Shown here: in pieces, positions 7,652-15,901 of the stretch
Layout: every line of letters begins with the position of its first letter
Numbering within the stretch: position 1 is the stretch's first letter
The notes under the pieces: model-generated
The model's database searches: none
Seen by the model: only the letters and a program-made list of their open reading frames with translations
What the model was told of the DNA's origin: nothing
Program-made: the position numbers and the translations under genes
Assembly (NCBI GenBank): GCA_965223675.1
Contig: OZ245013.1
Span: forward strand, 2,232,001 to 2,296,000
Length of the DNA stretch: 64,000 bases
Reading direction: 5' to 3'
Origin: JAGQKC01 sp965223675
GTDB lineage: Bacteria > Nitrospirota > Nitrospiria > Nitrospirales > UBA8639

Positions 7652-7713
7652 AACTCCCCCCAATGATATGTGACATCCCAAGCAAGACTTCCAATCCAAA
7701 CGTTTCATAGCAA

Positions 7714-7729
7714 AGCAAGCTATATGCCC
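7714..7729 (-). promoter_or_regulatory. Sigma-54 (-24/-12) promoter of tadE-tadF-VWA
   Basis: GGGCATATAGCTTGCT on the minus strand. The first T of the consensus is G, but GG at -24, GC at -12 and the spacing are kept. It is 63 bp from the tadE start, the same distance as in the flp2 unit, although the surrounding sequence is unrelated. Confidence 0.7.
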
Positions 7730-7834
7730 CTCTGGACCAGCTTCATCTCACAAACGGTTCGTTCGTGTTAGAGACGCTTGTGGCGTTTTGGCTTGTCTCG
7801 TTTCCGGTCATGAATCGGTGTCGCAAAGCAGTCA

Positions 7835-7851
7835 GTAAACTTCCACGACAG
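7835..7851 (-). promoter_or_regulatory. Proximal upstream site of tadE promoter
   Basis: CTGTC-N6-GTTTAC on the minus strand, 106 bp upstream of the -24 box. Confidence 0.5.
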
Positions 7852-7896
7852 CAATGTCCTCCAAAAGAGGGGTTGACAAGAAAATGTTCTGGAATA

Positions 7897-7939
7897 TTCG
7901 GTGGTTACCCCCCCTCATGCTGATTGGCAAACCACCGAA
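7897..7939. repeat. 10-bp inverted repeat between the two upstream sites
   Basis: TTCGGTGGTT (7897-7906) and AACCACCGAA (7930-7939) are a perfect inverted pair with a 23-bp spacer. They lie between the proximal and distal sites of the tadE promoter. They could form a hairpin or bind a dimer; no counterpart was seen in the flp units. Confidence 0.4.
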
Positions 7940-8044
7940 CACTTACAAGAGGCGTGAGCGAATGATCAGCTCCGCGGGACAAGAAGGATATGCAACAACC
8001 GACAAGGAAGATCTTCTATTAGTTTTTGATGAAGACGAGAAAGC

Positions 8045-8061
8045 GATAACAACTCTGACAG
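8045..8061 (-). promoter_or_regulatory. Distal upstream site of tadE promoter
   Basis: CTGTC-N6-GTTATC on the minus strand, 316 bp above the -24 box and 210 bp from the proximal site. Confidence 0.45.
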
Positions 8062-8240
8062 CTCAGCCGACTCGTTAATAGGAGATTCAACAGCTCAATG
8101 CATTAACGAAGAACCAACAATCTAAGAAAGTCTCTGAGTTTTAGGAGTGTGCAGGCTGAGCAAGACTCACGTGGAGCATGTGCGGTATCAACACAGAAGA
8201 GCGGGAAGAAAAAGGAAGGGAAATTAAGAAACAGCGTGAT

Positions 8241-8276
8241 GGCAAAAAGAACCGCCTTGATCTGTAAAGATCAAGA
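8241..8276 (-). terminator. Terminator of VWA gene 2
   Basis: An 8-bp perfect stem CTTGATCT / AGATCAAG (8256-8263, 8268-8275) with a GTAA loop (plus-strand reading). On the minus strand it is followed by GGCGGTTCTTTTT. It lies 57 bp after the VWA stop. The gene-free stretch 7652-8332 is thus accounted for by this terminator plus the tadE control region. Confidence 0.65.
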
Positions 8277-8332
8277 TGGAAAAACCTTCCTGAGAAGAAA
8301 CCAGCAATATTATAGGAGGGGCATTTTTTGGC

Positions 8333-9667
8333 TTAACTTATCAAACGCAACTTGATCGCTGACGCTATTTTATGGAACAGCGCCTGGAGCTCAGAAGAAT
8401 TAGGGGTATAGTACACATAATCTTCCCCACTCGAAATATTGAGGAGAAAATCTTGATCAATGTTCCCTAACCCCACAGAAAATACAAAAATACCCTTCGC
8501 CTTCAACTCGGCAGCATGATCAATCGCCATTTGTTCTTCTAGATACTCAGCATAGTCTTCCATGATACCATGAGGAATATTACAATCTTCTTGCCCATAG
8601 CTTGATAGTGCTGCAAATCCCTTGCTTCCATTAATCCCATAGACAGGGTCTGCCAGAATGTGCCATTTGGTATTGGGATCCCCACACGCAGATGATCCAT
8701 GGGGAAGCCCATCTCCTGTCGCAAACTGTCTTATACCAAGAGAGCTTCCCGTGACAGGATCATAGAGATTTTGGGATGAACTCGATGTACTCCTCGCCAC
8801 GGCATCATAATCTTGCCCATCTCGCGTAAATTGTCCTCGAAACCTCGTGGGTTTTCCATCAGAGAAAAACACGACAAATTGTTGTACACGTTGATCACCG
8901 GGCAATCCACTCTGATCGGTAAATCCGTCTGGTCCATCTGCTTGATCTAAAGCGTCTTCAGGATTCGTTCCCCCACCAGTGCTGGTACTATTGATCATGG
9001 TGGTCATGGGAGTCACGAACTCTGTTCCCAACGGTCGATAAACTTTTGCAGCAGTATCAAACATGATGAGCCCGAATTTATCCTCATCTTGAGTATCCTC
9101 AAAAAATTCTAGGAAACTGACAGCAGCTTCTTGAAGGTCTGCCCACGGTTGCCCTGACATGGATCCTGAGCGATCCAACACCAACATCACTTCAGATTCG
9201 CGTAATTGTGCAGCCCCTTTGGCCCCTACTGCAGTCTGTTCATGAGTAGATCCCTTGCCTCCAATCGTCCGGCCTACGGTATTTCGAACCTTCGCTTCAC
9301 CATCAACAAATACTTTCCCTGTGCTTTCGATCGTCACATTAAAATCCGGCGTGCCTTTTGTCCCAAGCAGTCCATCTTGAAAATTGGCTTCGGCAACTTG
9401 TTTTGTTAATACTTCCGGATCGAGAAAGGGATTGGACGAATTTTTCGCACCTACGAGCGAAGCGGCATCGACGGCTTTGGACATTTCAGATCGGACGGTA
9501 TACCACCGCCCAATCTCTACACCAATCGCCACGACAGCTATCAACGCCAAGATGGAAATAGCCGCGATAAGGATTAAGGACCCTTGCTGACTCCTTAATT
9601 TGGACGGAATTCGAGATGTTCTCATGTGGGTTTGCAGAATCCTTTGTTGTTTTCTTTTCCTCATCAC
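8333..9667 (-). CDS. TadG-like pilus protein with von Willebrand A domain (2)
   Basis: 444 residues. The pseudopilin-type N-terminus (SQQGSL, hydrophobic helix, GVEIGRWY, residues 27-56) is followed by a VWA domain with MIDAS DRSGS at 165-169 and FFSDGKPT. It ends IKLRLIS like its paralogues. It stands after the tadD-like gene by 162 bp, with no -24/-12 promoter seen in the gap, so it is probably the last gene of the core tad operon. It is clearly diverged from VWA protein 1, so it is an older paralogue and not part of the recent duplication. Confidence 0.87.
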   Translation of the reverse strand: MMRKRKQQRILQTHMRTSRIPSKLRSQQGSLILIAAISILALIAVVAIGVEIGRWYTVRSEMSKAVDAASLVGAKNSSNPFLDPEVLTKQVAEANFQDGLLGTKGTPDFNVTIESTGKVFVDGEAKVRNTVGRTIGGKGSTHEQTAVGAKGAAQLRESEVMLVLDRSGSMSGQPWADLQEAAVSFLEFFEDTQDEDKFGLIMFDTAAKVYRPLGTEFVTPMTTMINSTSTGGGTNPEDALDQADGPDGFTDQSGLPGDQRVQQFVVFFSDGKPTRFRGQFTRDGQDYDAVARSTSSSSQNLYDPVTGSSLGIRQFATGDGLPHGSSACGDPNTKWHILADPVYGINGSKGFAALSSYGQEDCNIPHGIMEDYAEYLEEQMAIDHAAELKAKGIFVFSVGLGNIDQDFLLNISSGEDYVYYTPNSSELQALFHKIASAIKLRLIS

Positions 9668-9829
9668 GCTCTCTTTGATTATGATCGAATCCGGTCACCG
9701 TCGATTTCGATGAACTTTAGAACACTGTGTTGCTGAAACTCGCGTTCTCAACCTGACAGGAGATAAGACCCACGAAACACACAACACCATCTGCACATCT
9801 GGCAAAATTTCTTTCTGAGCCAGGTATTG

Positions 9830-10870
9830 CTACAGACATCTCCCTTGTTGAAGCTGAATCGCACGTCTTCGAAAGGTGGGAATTTTTGAGAGTTCCTGCT
9901 TCGCAAGAGTGAGATTTTCTTGAGCCTTCTCGTAGAAAGTGGTTTGAGAGTTGACCGCCTTCTCAAAACATTTTATGGCTCGAGCCGTTTGGTTATTCTC
10001 TAAAAAAAGAAGCCCAAGGTTGTTGTACGCTCTCGGAGCATCCAGACCACGTTGAAAAGCATTGTACGAGTCCGTATATTGTCCAAGTTTCGCGTACGTT
10101 AATCCAAGATTGTTCCACACTTTTGAGCTCTTAGGATCACCGGCGTGAATGGCCTGTTGAAAGACATTGGCCGCTTGGTCATATTCTTTATGGAGAAAAT
10201 ACGCCATTCCCAGATTATTCAAGACATGTGGCTCATTTGGATGAATGGCAAGAGCTTTTTTATAGTGATTGACGGCCAGACGATGCTGAGATTGTCGATC
10301 CGCAATGATTCCCAGAAAATTATGCGCACTCCATAAGTGTGCATCAAAAACCAAGGCCTGTTGAAACTCAAGTTCAGCATCGGAGTCTTTGCTCATTCGC
10401 AGGAGAGCTCTTCCCATCCCTTCATATGCAGGCGCATATTCAAAGTCATAATCGAGAATTTCATGAAAACGTTCATACGCCTTCTCAACTTTTCCGTGTT
10501 GAAGATAGACTTGAGCTGCCTTATAGCGGGTAGGAATTCTTGATGGCTCCAATTTCAGAGCCGCTTCATACTGTACAGCGGCAAGAATAATTTTCCCTTG
10601 TTGGACATGTGAGTCTCCGAACTTCTCATACTCCTCAGGTGTAAATTCTTTTACTTCTGCCTTACTGACACTTTGATCAAACGGCAACCCGGCCTTCTGA
10701 CGTTCAATGATCGGCTGATAGTGTTCATCCTGAAGTTCAAATTGAGAAGACGCGCAGCCAGACAGTAGAATCAAACATCCCAATGACATGCACATCGGCC
10801 ATACTCTTCGAGGACTCTGTTTTCTATTGTGGTTCGACTGTTCTTCTTGATGACTGTTTCGCCCTCTCAT
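9830..10870 (-). CDS. tadD: TadD-like TPR lipoprotein
   Basis: 346 residues. Basic N-terminus, hydrophobic stretch and lipobox LLSGC with the lipidated Cys at residue 39. The rest is a run of tetratricopeptide repeats (for example the units around GDSHVQQGKIILAAVQYEAA and NNLGMAYFLHKEYDQAANVF). TadD-type proteins are outer-membrane lipoproteins with TPRs that help secretin or pilus assembly, like PilF in type IV systems. A GAGGTGAG ribosome site precedes the ATG. It lies directly after tadC, as in many tad operons. The role is inferred from context and fold. Confidence 0.83.
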   Translation of the reverse strand: MRGRNSHQEEQSNHNRKQSPRRVWPMCMSLGCLILLSGCASSQFELQDEHYQPIIERQKAGLPFDQSVSKAEVKEFTPEEYEKFGDSHVQQGKIILAAVQYEAALKLEPSRIPTRYKAAQVYLQHGKVEKAYERFHEILDYDFEYAPAYEGMGRALLRMSKDSDAELEFQQALVFDAHLWSAHNFLGIIADRQSQHRLAVNHYKKALAIHPNEPHVLNNLGMAYFLHKEYDQAANVFQQAIHAGDPKSSKVWNNLGLTYAKLGQYTDSYNAFQRGLDAPRAYNNLGLLFLENNQTARAIKCFEKAVNSQTTFYEKAQENLTLAKQELSKIPTFRRRAIQLQQGRCL

Positions 10871-10933
10871 GATCTCACCTCCGACCTTTCTTGGATATCC
10901 ACTCCTGAATGAGTAAATAGTGTGTCTTCTGTA

Positions 10934-11887
10934 TTAGCCGCCTCCCATGGCAGGAAAGACCTTCTTCATAAGGAGAATCACCCCTGGCCCCATAATGACG
11001 ATCAGTAGAGCTGGGAAAATACACAGAATAAGTGGGCCCATCAGTTTGACCGGCAGTTTCGCGGCCATTTCCTCGGCTTTTAATCGACGGTTCATTCGCA
11101 TCGAATCAGAGTGAACTCTCAGGGCTTGACCAATACTCGTGCCAAAACGGTCCGTCTGTATCAGCAACGCCACGAGACTACGGATTTCATCGACGTCAGT
11201 CCGTTCATTCAAGTTCCTCAGCGCCTGTTCCCGGGTCAAACCAGCACGAAGTTCTAAACTCAAGATTTGGAATTCATCACCTAAATCCCTGTGCCCGATG
11301 CTAATCTCTTCTCCAACTCTCGCAATGGCTTGATCAAGACCAAGACCAGCCTCAACGCACACCACCATAAGATCTAATGCATCAGGAAAGCCGTCAATGA
11401 TGCGTTCTTTTCGCTTTTGGATAGCTGTACTCAGCCATAGTTGCGGGGCATAGAACCCAGCCATGGCCGACCCGACCATCCCCCCAATAAAATATGACAT
11501 CGGTTTGTCTTTGGTGAATTCAGTCCCAAACAGAAAGAACATTCCGACGCAGATCAACATGAGAAAGAGCTTCGTTCCTAGAAAAACAATCGGCGCACGA
11601 GGATTTCGATATCCTGCCGATACCAGAGTTTTTCGAAGCCTAGAAGTCTCGGCATGATCCTTTGGCTTATTGGCTTGCCCTAACTTCTCTAAAACCTGGA
11701 GCATTTGAGCTTTGACATAACCCAATCCTTGATCTTCTTTAGTCTCCTCGGTAACTTTTTTCTTCCCTTTGACTCGCTCCCCCCATACCTTCGCCTGTTG
11801 ACGGGATTGATAATAGGCATACCCTCCCATCAAGACGACGAGCATCAACACAAACACGAGACCACTGATTACTAATGCAGATTCCAT
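10934..11887 (-). CDS. tadC: Tad inner-membrane platform protein TadC
   Basis: 317 residues, type II secretion system F-domain family. An N-terminal membrane segment (VISGLVFVLMLVVLMGGYAYY) is followed by a cytoplasmic region and a membrane pair around 110-150. The conserved T2SF domain carries DALDLMVVCVEAGLGLDQAI, and a C-terminal membrane helix ends the protein. With TadB it forms the inner-membrane platform on which the TadA ATPase drives pilin polymerisation. It begins 11 bp after the tadB stop, so the two are translationally close. Confidence 0.93.
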   Translation of the reverse strand: MESALVISGLVFVLMLVVLMGGYAYYQSRQQAKVWGERVKGKKKVTEETKEDQGLGYVKAQMLQVLEKLGQANKPKDHAETSRLRKTLVSAGYRNPRAPIVFLGTKLFLMLICVGMFFLFGTEFTKDKPMSYFIGGMVGSAMAGFYAPQLWLSTAIQKRKERIIDGFPDALDLMVVCVEAGLGLDQAIARVGEEISIGHRDLGDEFQILSLELRAGLTREQALRNLNERTDVDEIRSLVALLIQTDRFGTSIGQALRVHSDSMRMNRRLKAEEMAAKLPVKLMGPLILCIFPALLIVIMGPGVILLMKKVFPAMGGG

Positions 11888-11898
11888 TGTTTTCCTTA

Positions 11899-12888
11899 TT
11901 AGGTCTTGATATTGATCATCCGTTTAATCACGACACCCCCTATGAACATCCATACCAAGGCGATGCCTAACATCATTTGTCCTGTAGGGTCGTTGTACAA
12001 CGGATCCATATATTCGGGATTGATCCAAGACAGTCCGAACAGGAGGACGATCGGCAACGCCATGAGAACAATCGCCGACCATTTTCCTTCCGCAGACAAG
12101 GCCTGCACTCTCCCAAGGAGTTCGAATCGCAATCGAATCAACCGACTAATCGCCTCTATGATTTCTGCCAAATTTCCACCGGTTTCACGCTGAACAATTA
12201 GTGCTGTGACAAAGAACTTTAAATCGACACACTCAATCCGCTTGGAGAGACTTTTTAACGCCTCAGGAATTTCGATGCCATATGAAATTTCCTCCACGGC
12301 CCTACCCATCTCTGGCCCAATAGGATCTGGGAATTCATCCCCAACCATTTTCATCCCCACCGAAAACGCGTGACCGGCTCGTAAGGCTCTGGCCATCAAA
12401 TCTAACGCATCCGGCAATTGTTGCTGAAACATGAGAAACCGACCGTTTCTTTTCCAGCGCATATAGAGGTATGGAATAAACAATCCAACGATTCCACCGC
12501 CCAGCATTCCCAACAATCCCAAGTCGTACAAGACCGATGCCAGCGCTGCAAACGCCGCACACACGAACGAGAGCAAAACAAAAACACTGAGAGGCATATG
12601 ACTATTCGCCTGCACTAACATTATTTCGACAGTGGAAAGACTAGCGATTCTAGACAGCAGGTGATTAAGCCATTCGAGGTTTCCCGTCGCACGTTGTCGA
12701 ACAATATTCGTTTGCTGGATCTGCTGATTATCAGAGGGGTTGGTTTTTCCAGAGTATCGAAGTCGTCGTTTGACTGCCTTGGTTTTTGGACTGATGTAGG
12801 CGTGATAGGTGTGAAACCCGCCTTCGATCAGAAGGATGATGCTGACGAAGATTCCTATGCTAATGAAAATCGTCATGTCAGATTTCAT
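11899..12888 (-). CDS. tadB: Tad inner-membrane platform protein TadB
   Basis: 329 residues, T2SF family. An N-terminal transmembrane helix is followed by a paired membrane segment near residues 100-150 and a T2SF domain with DALDLMARALRAGHAFSVGM. Two C-terminal membrane helices lie around IVLMALPIVLLFGLSW and MLGIALVWMFIGGVVI. Partner of TadC and TadA. It follows tadA by 33 bp. The second Met (MTIFIS) is an alternative start. Confidence 0.93.
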   Translation of the reverse strand: MKSDMTIFISIGIFVSIILLIEGGFHTYHAYISPKTKAVKRRLRYSGKTNPSDNQQIQQTNIVRQRATGNLEWLNHLLSRIASLSTVEIMLVQANSHMPLSVFVLLSFVCAAFAALASVLYDLGLLGMLGGGIVGLFIPYLYMRWKRNGRFLMFQQQLPDALDLMARALRAGHAFSVGMKMVGDEFPDPIGPEMGRAVEEISYGIEIPEALKSLSKRIECVDLKFFVTALIVQRETGGNLAEIIEAISRLIRLRFELLGRVQALSAEGKWSAIVLMALPIVLLFGLSWINPEYMDPLYNDPTGQMMLGIALVWMFIGGVVIKRMINIKT

Positions 12889-12921
12889 TCTCTCAACAAA
12901 CGTAAGATCTCTGCCCCTCCG

Positions 12922-14235
12922 TCAAACTTCATAAATTTTTGTTGGATCGAACACTTCCGGGTCAATACTAATTCCCAAGGCCTTGAATCGCTCAACAAAT
13001 TTTGGGCGAACCCCCGTCGCGGCAAATTTCCCCTTCACCATGCGATTTTCGTCCAACTCAGTTTGTTGAAAGGAGAATATCTCTTGTAATGTCACGATTT
13101 CGCCTTCCATCCCAGTAATCTCTTGAAGACTCGTCATTTTTCTCGTCCCGTCAGACAAACGCGTCATTTGTACGACAACATCCAGCGCTGAACTGATGTA
13201 ATGACGTAATGCCTTCGTGGCAAGATTTAATCCTGCCATGGCGACCAGCGTTTCAACACGTGTAAGAGCATCTCGAGGTGTATTCGCATGAATGGTGGTT
13301 AATGATCCATCATGACCCGTGTTCATCGCCTGAAGCATATCCAAGCATTCTCCAGAGCGAACCTCCCCAAGCACAATGCGGTCTGGCCGCATTCGTAATG
13401 TATTCTTGACCAATTCACGTTGAGTCACCTCCCCTCGTCCTTCTACATTCGGAGGGCGAGTCTCCAGCCGCACCACATGGTCTTGTCGAAGTTGAAGCTC
13501 TGCTGAATCTTCGATGGTAATAATGCGTTCATCAGACGGGATAAAACTGGACAAAATATTCAGGATAGTCGTTTTCCCGCAACCTGTCCCACCTGCGATG
13601 AGGATATTCAATCTGGCTTCGACAATTCCCTTCAACAATTCTGCAATCTCTGGAGTCAACGACCGTTTAGCGACTAAATCTTCGATCTGCAACTTGTCCT
13701 TGGAAAATTTTCTGATCGAAATCGAAGAACCATCTAACGCCAGCGGAGGGATAATCGCATTGACCCGAGATCCATCAGCCAACCGAGCATCAACCATCGG
13801 CGAGGATTCATCAACTCGGCGTCCAATCGCAGAGACAATTTTTTCGATAATCTTTCTTAAGTGGGTTTCATCACGAAACTTTATATCTGTGGGTTGAAGC
13901 TTCCCAGCACGTTCCACATAGATTTGATCAGCGCGATTGACCAGAATGTCGTTCACCGTCGGATCATGAAGCAACGGCTCCAAGGGACCAAGCCCCATGA
14001 CTTCCCATTGAATTTCAGTGATGAGTTGTTCCCGTTCTCGAGCATTTAAGGGAACAGGCTCTTGCTCTAAAAACTTTTCAACTAAAGTGCTGAGCTCAAC
14101 CTTCAGTAAGTTCTGGTCAAGCTTCGCCACGACTGATAGATCAAGGGCCTCGATGACCTGGCGGTGAAGTCTGCCTTTCAAGTCTTCGAGGTTAGCCCCT
14201 CCGGATCCGACTTGCTCCCAATCAGTTGCTAACAT
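12922..14235 (-). CDS. tadA: Tad pilus assembly ATPase TadA (CpaF)
   Basis: 437-residue secretion ATPase of the VirB11/PulE superfamily that powers Flp pilus assembly. Walker A is GGTGCGKTT at residues 215-223, the Asp box-like segment IEDSAELQL is near 241-249, and Walker B is RIVLGEVRSGE around 286-296. The N-terminal domain (residues 1-150) has the CpaF-type GLGPLEPLLHDPTVNDILVN block. The length is typical for the family. It lies between tadZ and tadB, the standard order. Confidence 0.96.
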   Translation of the reverse strand: MLATDWEQVGSGGANLEDLKGRLHRQVIEALDLSVVAKLDQNLLKVELSTLVEKFLEQEPVPLNAREREQLITEIQWEVMGLGPLEPLLHDPTVNDILVNRADQIYVERAGKLQPTDIKFRDETHLRKIIEKIVSAIGRRVDESSPMVDARLADGSRVNAIIPPLALDGSSISIRKFSKDKLQIEDLVAKRSLTPEIAELLKGIVEARLNILIAGGTGCGKTTILNILSSFIPSDERIITIEDSAELQLRQDHVVRLETRPPNVEGRGEVTQRELVKNTLRMRPDRIVLGEVRSGECLDMLQAMNTGHDGSLTTIHANTPRDALTRVETLVAMAGLNLATKALRHYISSALDVVVQMTRLSDGTRKMTSLQEITGMEGEIVTLQEIFSFQQTELDENRMVKGKFAATGVRPKFVERFKALGISIDPEVFDPTKIYEV

Positions 14236-14271
14236 CGTTATGGTTAACTCTCAATAATGAATAAGAAACGG

Positions 14272-15519
14272 TTAGGCTGGGGCCGCACTATGCTGAGCCC
14301 GTTTACCTTTGACAGACTTCATCCAATTTCCCCAAAAAGAATTGCTTTGAGGTTCTGGAGAATGTTCGAGGAAGGAGTCAGCCAACCGTTGATACGTTTT
14401 CGTCAACGACGACCGAGGCGCGATCATCACGACTGGCTTCCCACTGTTTATTGCATTACTTGAGGACGCATAATCATTAGGAAGCAACCAATTGGCTTCC
14501 TGTTTTAAAATTTCCTTTGTTTCATTCAACACATCTTTTTCATGTGGGAGGTACCGGGTAATCACTAAATCAATCTTATCCTGTGGTACGCCCGAGCCTC
14601 GTAACAACTCAAGAATACGTTTGGTACGATGCACAGCAGGGACCATTAAACTTGAGACGACCATGATAGACGCGGAAAGTTCTAAAGCTTTTTTGGTTGT
14701 CAAGTCCAGGACATGCCCACAATCAATCACCACAAATTCGAACATGGATTGAAGTAGCTTAATTGTTGGCTCGATACAATCCGGATTCAGCCGCCCTGCA
14801 CTCAAATCATCATAACCTGAAGGCAAGACATGAACTCCTGACTCATGCTTTGTTAACACACTGGCGAGAAAAGCTAAATCCACACGTGTGAGATCTGCTG
14901 CAATATCGCGAAAACTGTGCGTCGTTGGTAAATCAAGGTAGAGCGGAATATCGCCACCATGTTGATTCACATCAACGAGGACTACCGAAGGCTTTCGTGT
15001 GGCCATGTGAAGGCTGGCAGCAAGATTCACAGCCACACTCGTTGTTCCTGTCCCGCCTTTTCCGCCAAAAAGCGCAATGACCTTTCCTGCCTGTTTCTTG
15101 CTTTCGTAGACCGCTTCATTATTTCTTGCTTTAAATCGATCTAGTGCTGCCGTTACTTCATCTGGTTGAATCGGTTGTGGAAGAAATTCTTTCATCCCTG
15201 ACCGCATCGCTTCCAATAAAATCGTCGAATCAGTTTTGTTTGACGTGAGAAACACTTCAGTGCCTTTGGCCGAGCCCAATACCGTCTTGACAAGAGAGAA
15301 CGTTTTCTCTGGGTCGTCGTCTATTTCCAGGATTAACAGGTGAGGCACCTGTGTCTCTCCTTGCTGTTTCAGACAAAATTCATCGTCAGCAAGAATCAGG
15401 TCTTCTATGACTTTCTTCACTTCAGGTACCGTAATTGCCAGTTCGACAATCTTTGCCTTGGGAGACCCTTCTGAACTTGACGTACCTATACGTTTTGGTT
15501 TCCAACCAGCCCCGCTCAT
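14272..15519 (-). CDS. tadZ: Tad localisation protein TadZ/CpaE
   Basis: 415 residues. The N-terminal receiver-like domain (about 60-130) lacks a clear phospho-acceptor pattern. It is followed by a MinD/ParA-type ATPase with the deviant Walker A GGKGGTGTT (residues 152-160) and DVNQHGGDI. TadZ/CpaE places the tad machine at the pole in other bacteria. The start overlaps the stop of the CpaD-like gene by ATGA, which supports translational coupling. Confidence 0.93.
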   Translation of the reverse strand: MSGAGWKPKRIGTSSSEGSPKAKIVELAITVPEVKKVIEDLILADDEFCLKQQGETQVPHLLILEIDDDPEKTFSLVKTVLGSAKGTEVFLTSNKTDSTILLEAMRSGMKEFLPQPIQPDEVTAALDRFKARNNEAVYESKKQAGKVIALFGGKGGTGTTSVAVNLAASLHMATRKPSVVLVDVNQHGGDIPLYLDLPTTHSFRDIAADLTRVDLAFLASVLTKHESGVHVLPSGYDDLSAGRLNPDCIEPTIKLLQSMFEFVVIDCGHVLDLTTKKALELSASIMVVSSLMVPAVHRTKRILELLRGSGVPQDKIDLVITRYLPHEKDVLNETKEILKQEANWLLPNDYASSSNAINSGKPVVMIAPRSSLTKTYQRLADSFLEHSPEPQSNSFWGNWMKSVKGKRAQHSAAPA

Positions 15520-15878
15520 TTCTTACCTCCACCAGAATCCCCCTTCGCAAAGGAAGGCTTGGAATAACTTTTTCGATAGAGCTGAATCGTTTTATGCGAT
15601 GCTGATCCATCTTTTCCGGTCACGACGTCCAAGTTTCCTGAAGCGGCAGGGTCAAGAATCTGGTTGTCACGAGCTGTTTGGAAGGCTTTGCCATAATTCT
15701 CGCTGAGATGAACAGGAGGAGGAGCATACGGATACATCACCTGATCAGCCTTCCCCAAATCACGAAGTTTCCGTCCGTCTTCATTAGACATGAACGGCCA
15801 TAGCTGACACCCGGAGATACCGACAACCAGGATCACACCGCATCCAAAATACATTGCTCTTGTCAGGGCGTTACTCAT
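15516..15878 (-). CDS. CpaD-like small tad lipoprotein
   Basis: 120 residues with a signal peptide and lipobox GISGC (Cys at residue 24). The C-terminal part, with NYGKAFQTARDNQILDPAAS, a following GKDG and then a YR pair, resembles the end of small outer-membrane proteins found between secretin and tadZ genes in other tad operons (CpaD-like). It is shorter than classical CpaD. It lies 23 bp after the secretin gene and overlaps tadZ. Function as a secretin-associated lipoprotein is an inference from position and lipobox. Confidence 0.7.
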   Translation of the reverse strand: MSNALTRAMYFGCGVILVVGISGCQLWPFMSNEDGRKLRDLGKADQVMYPYAPPPVHLSENYGKAFQTARDNQILDPAASGNLDVVTGKDGSASHKTIQLYRKSYSKPSFAKGDSGGGKK

Positions 15879-15901
15879 AAGTTTTCCTCTCTATTCCGCA
15901 A

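Larger units (their letters stand above)
6489..7661. repeat. Direct repeat B, copy 2 (tadE-tadF, 1173 bp)
   Basis: Second copy of repeat B, this time followed by a VWA gene and preceded by its own sigma-54 promoter. At its upstream edge it has six C residues where copy 1 has seven; beyond that point the sequences are unrelated. Confidence 0.95.

Noticed and set aside
7854..8355. Two small plus-strand frames between tadE copy 2 and VWA gene 2
   Set aside because: The stretch is explained by the tadE promoter, its two upstream sites and the VWA terminator; the frames have no family features.
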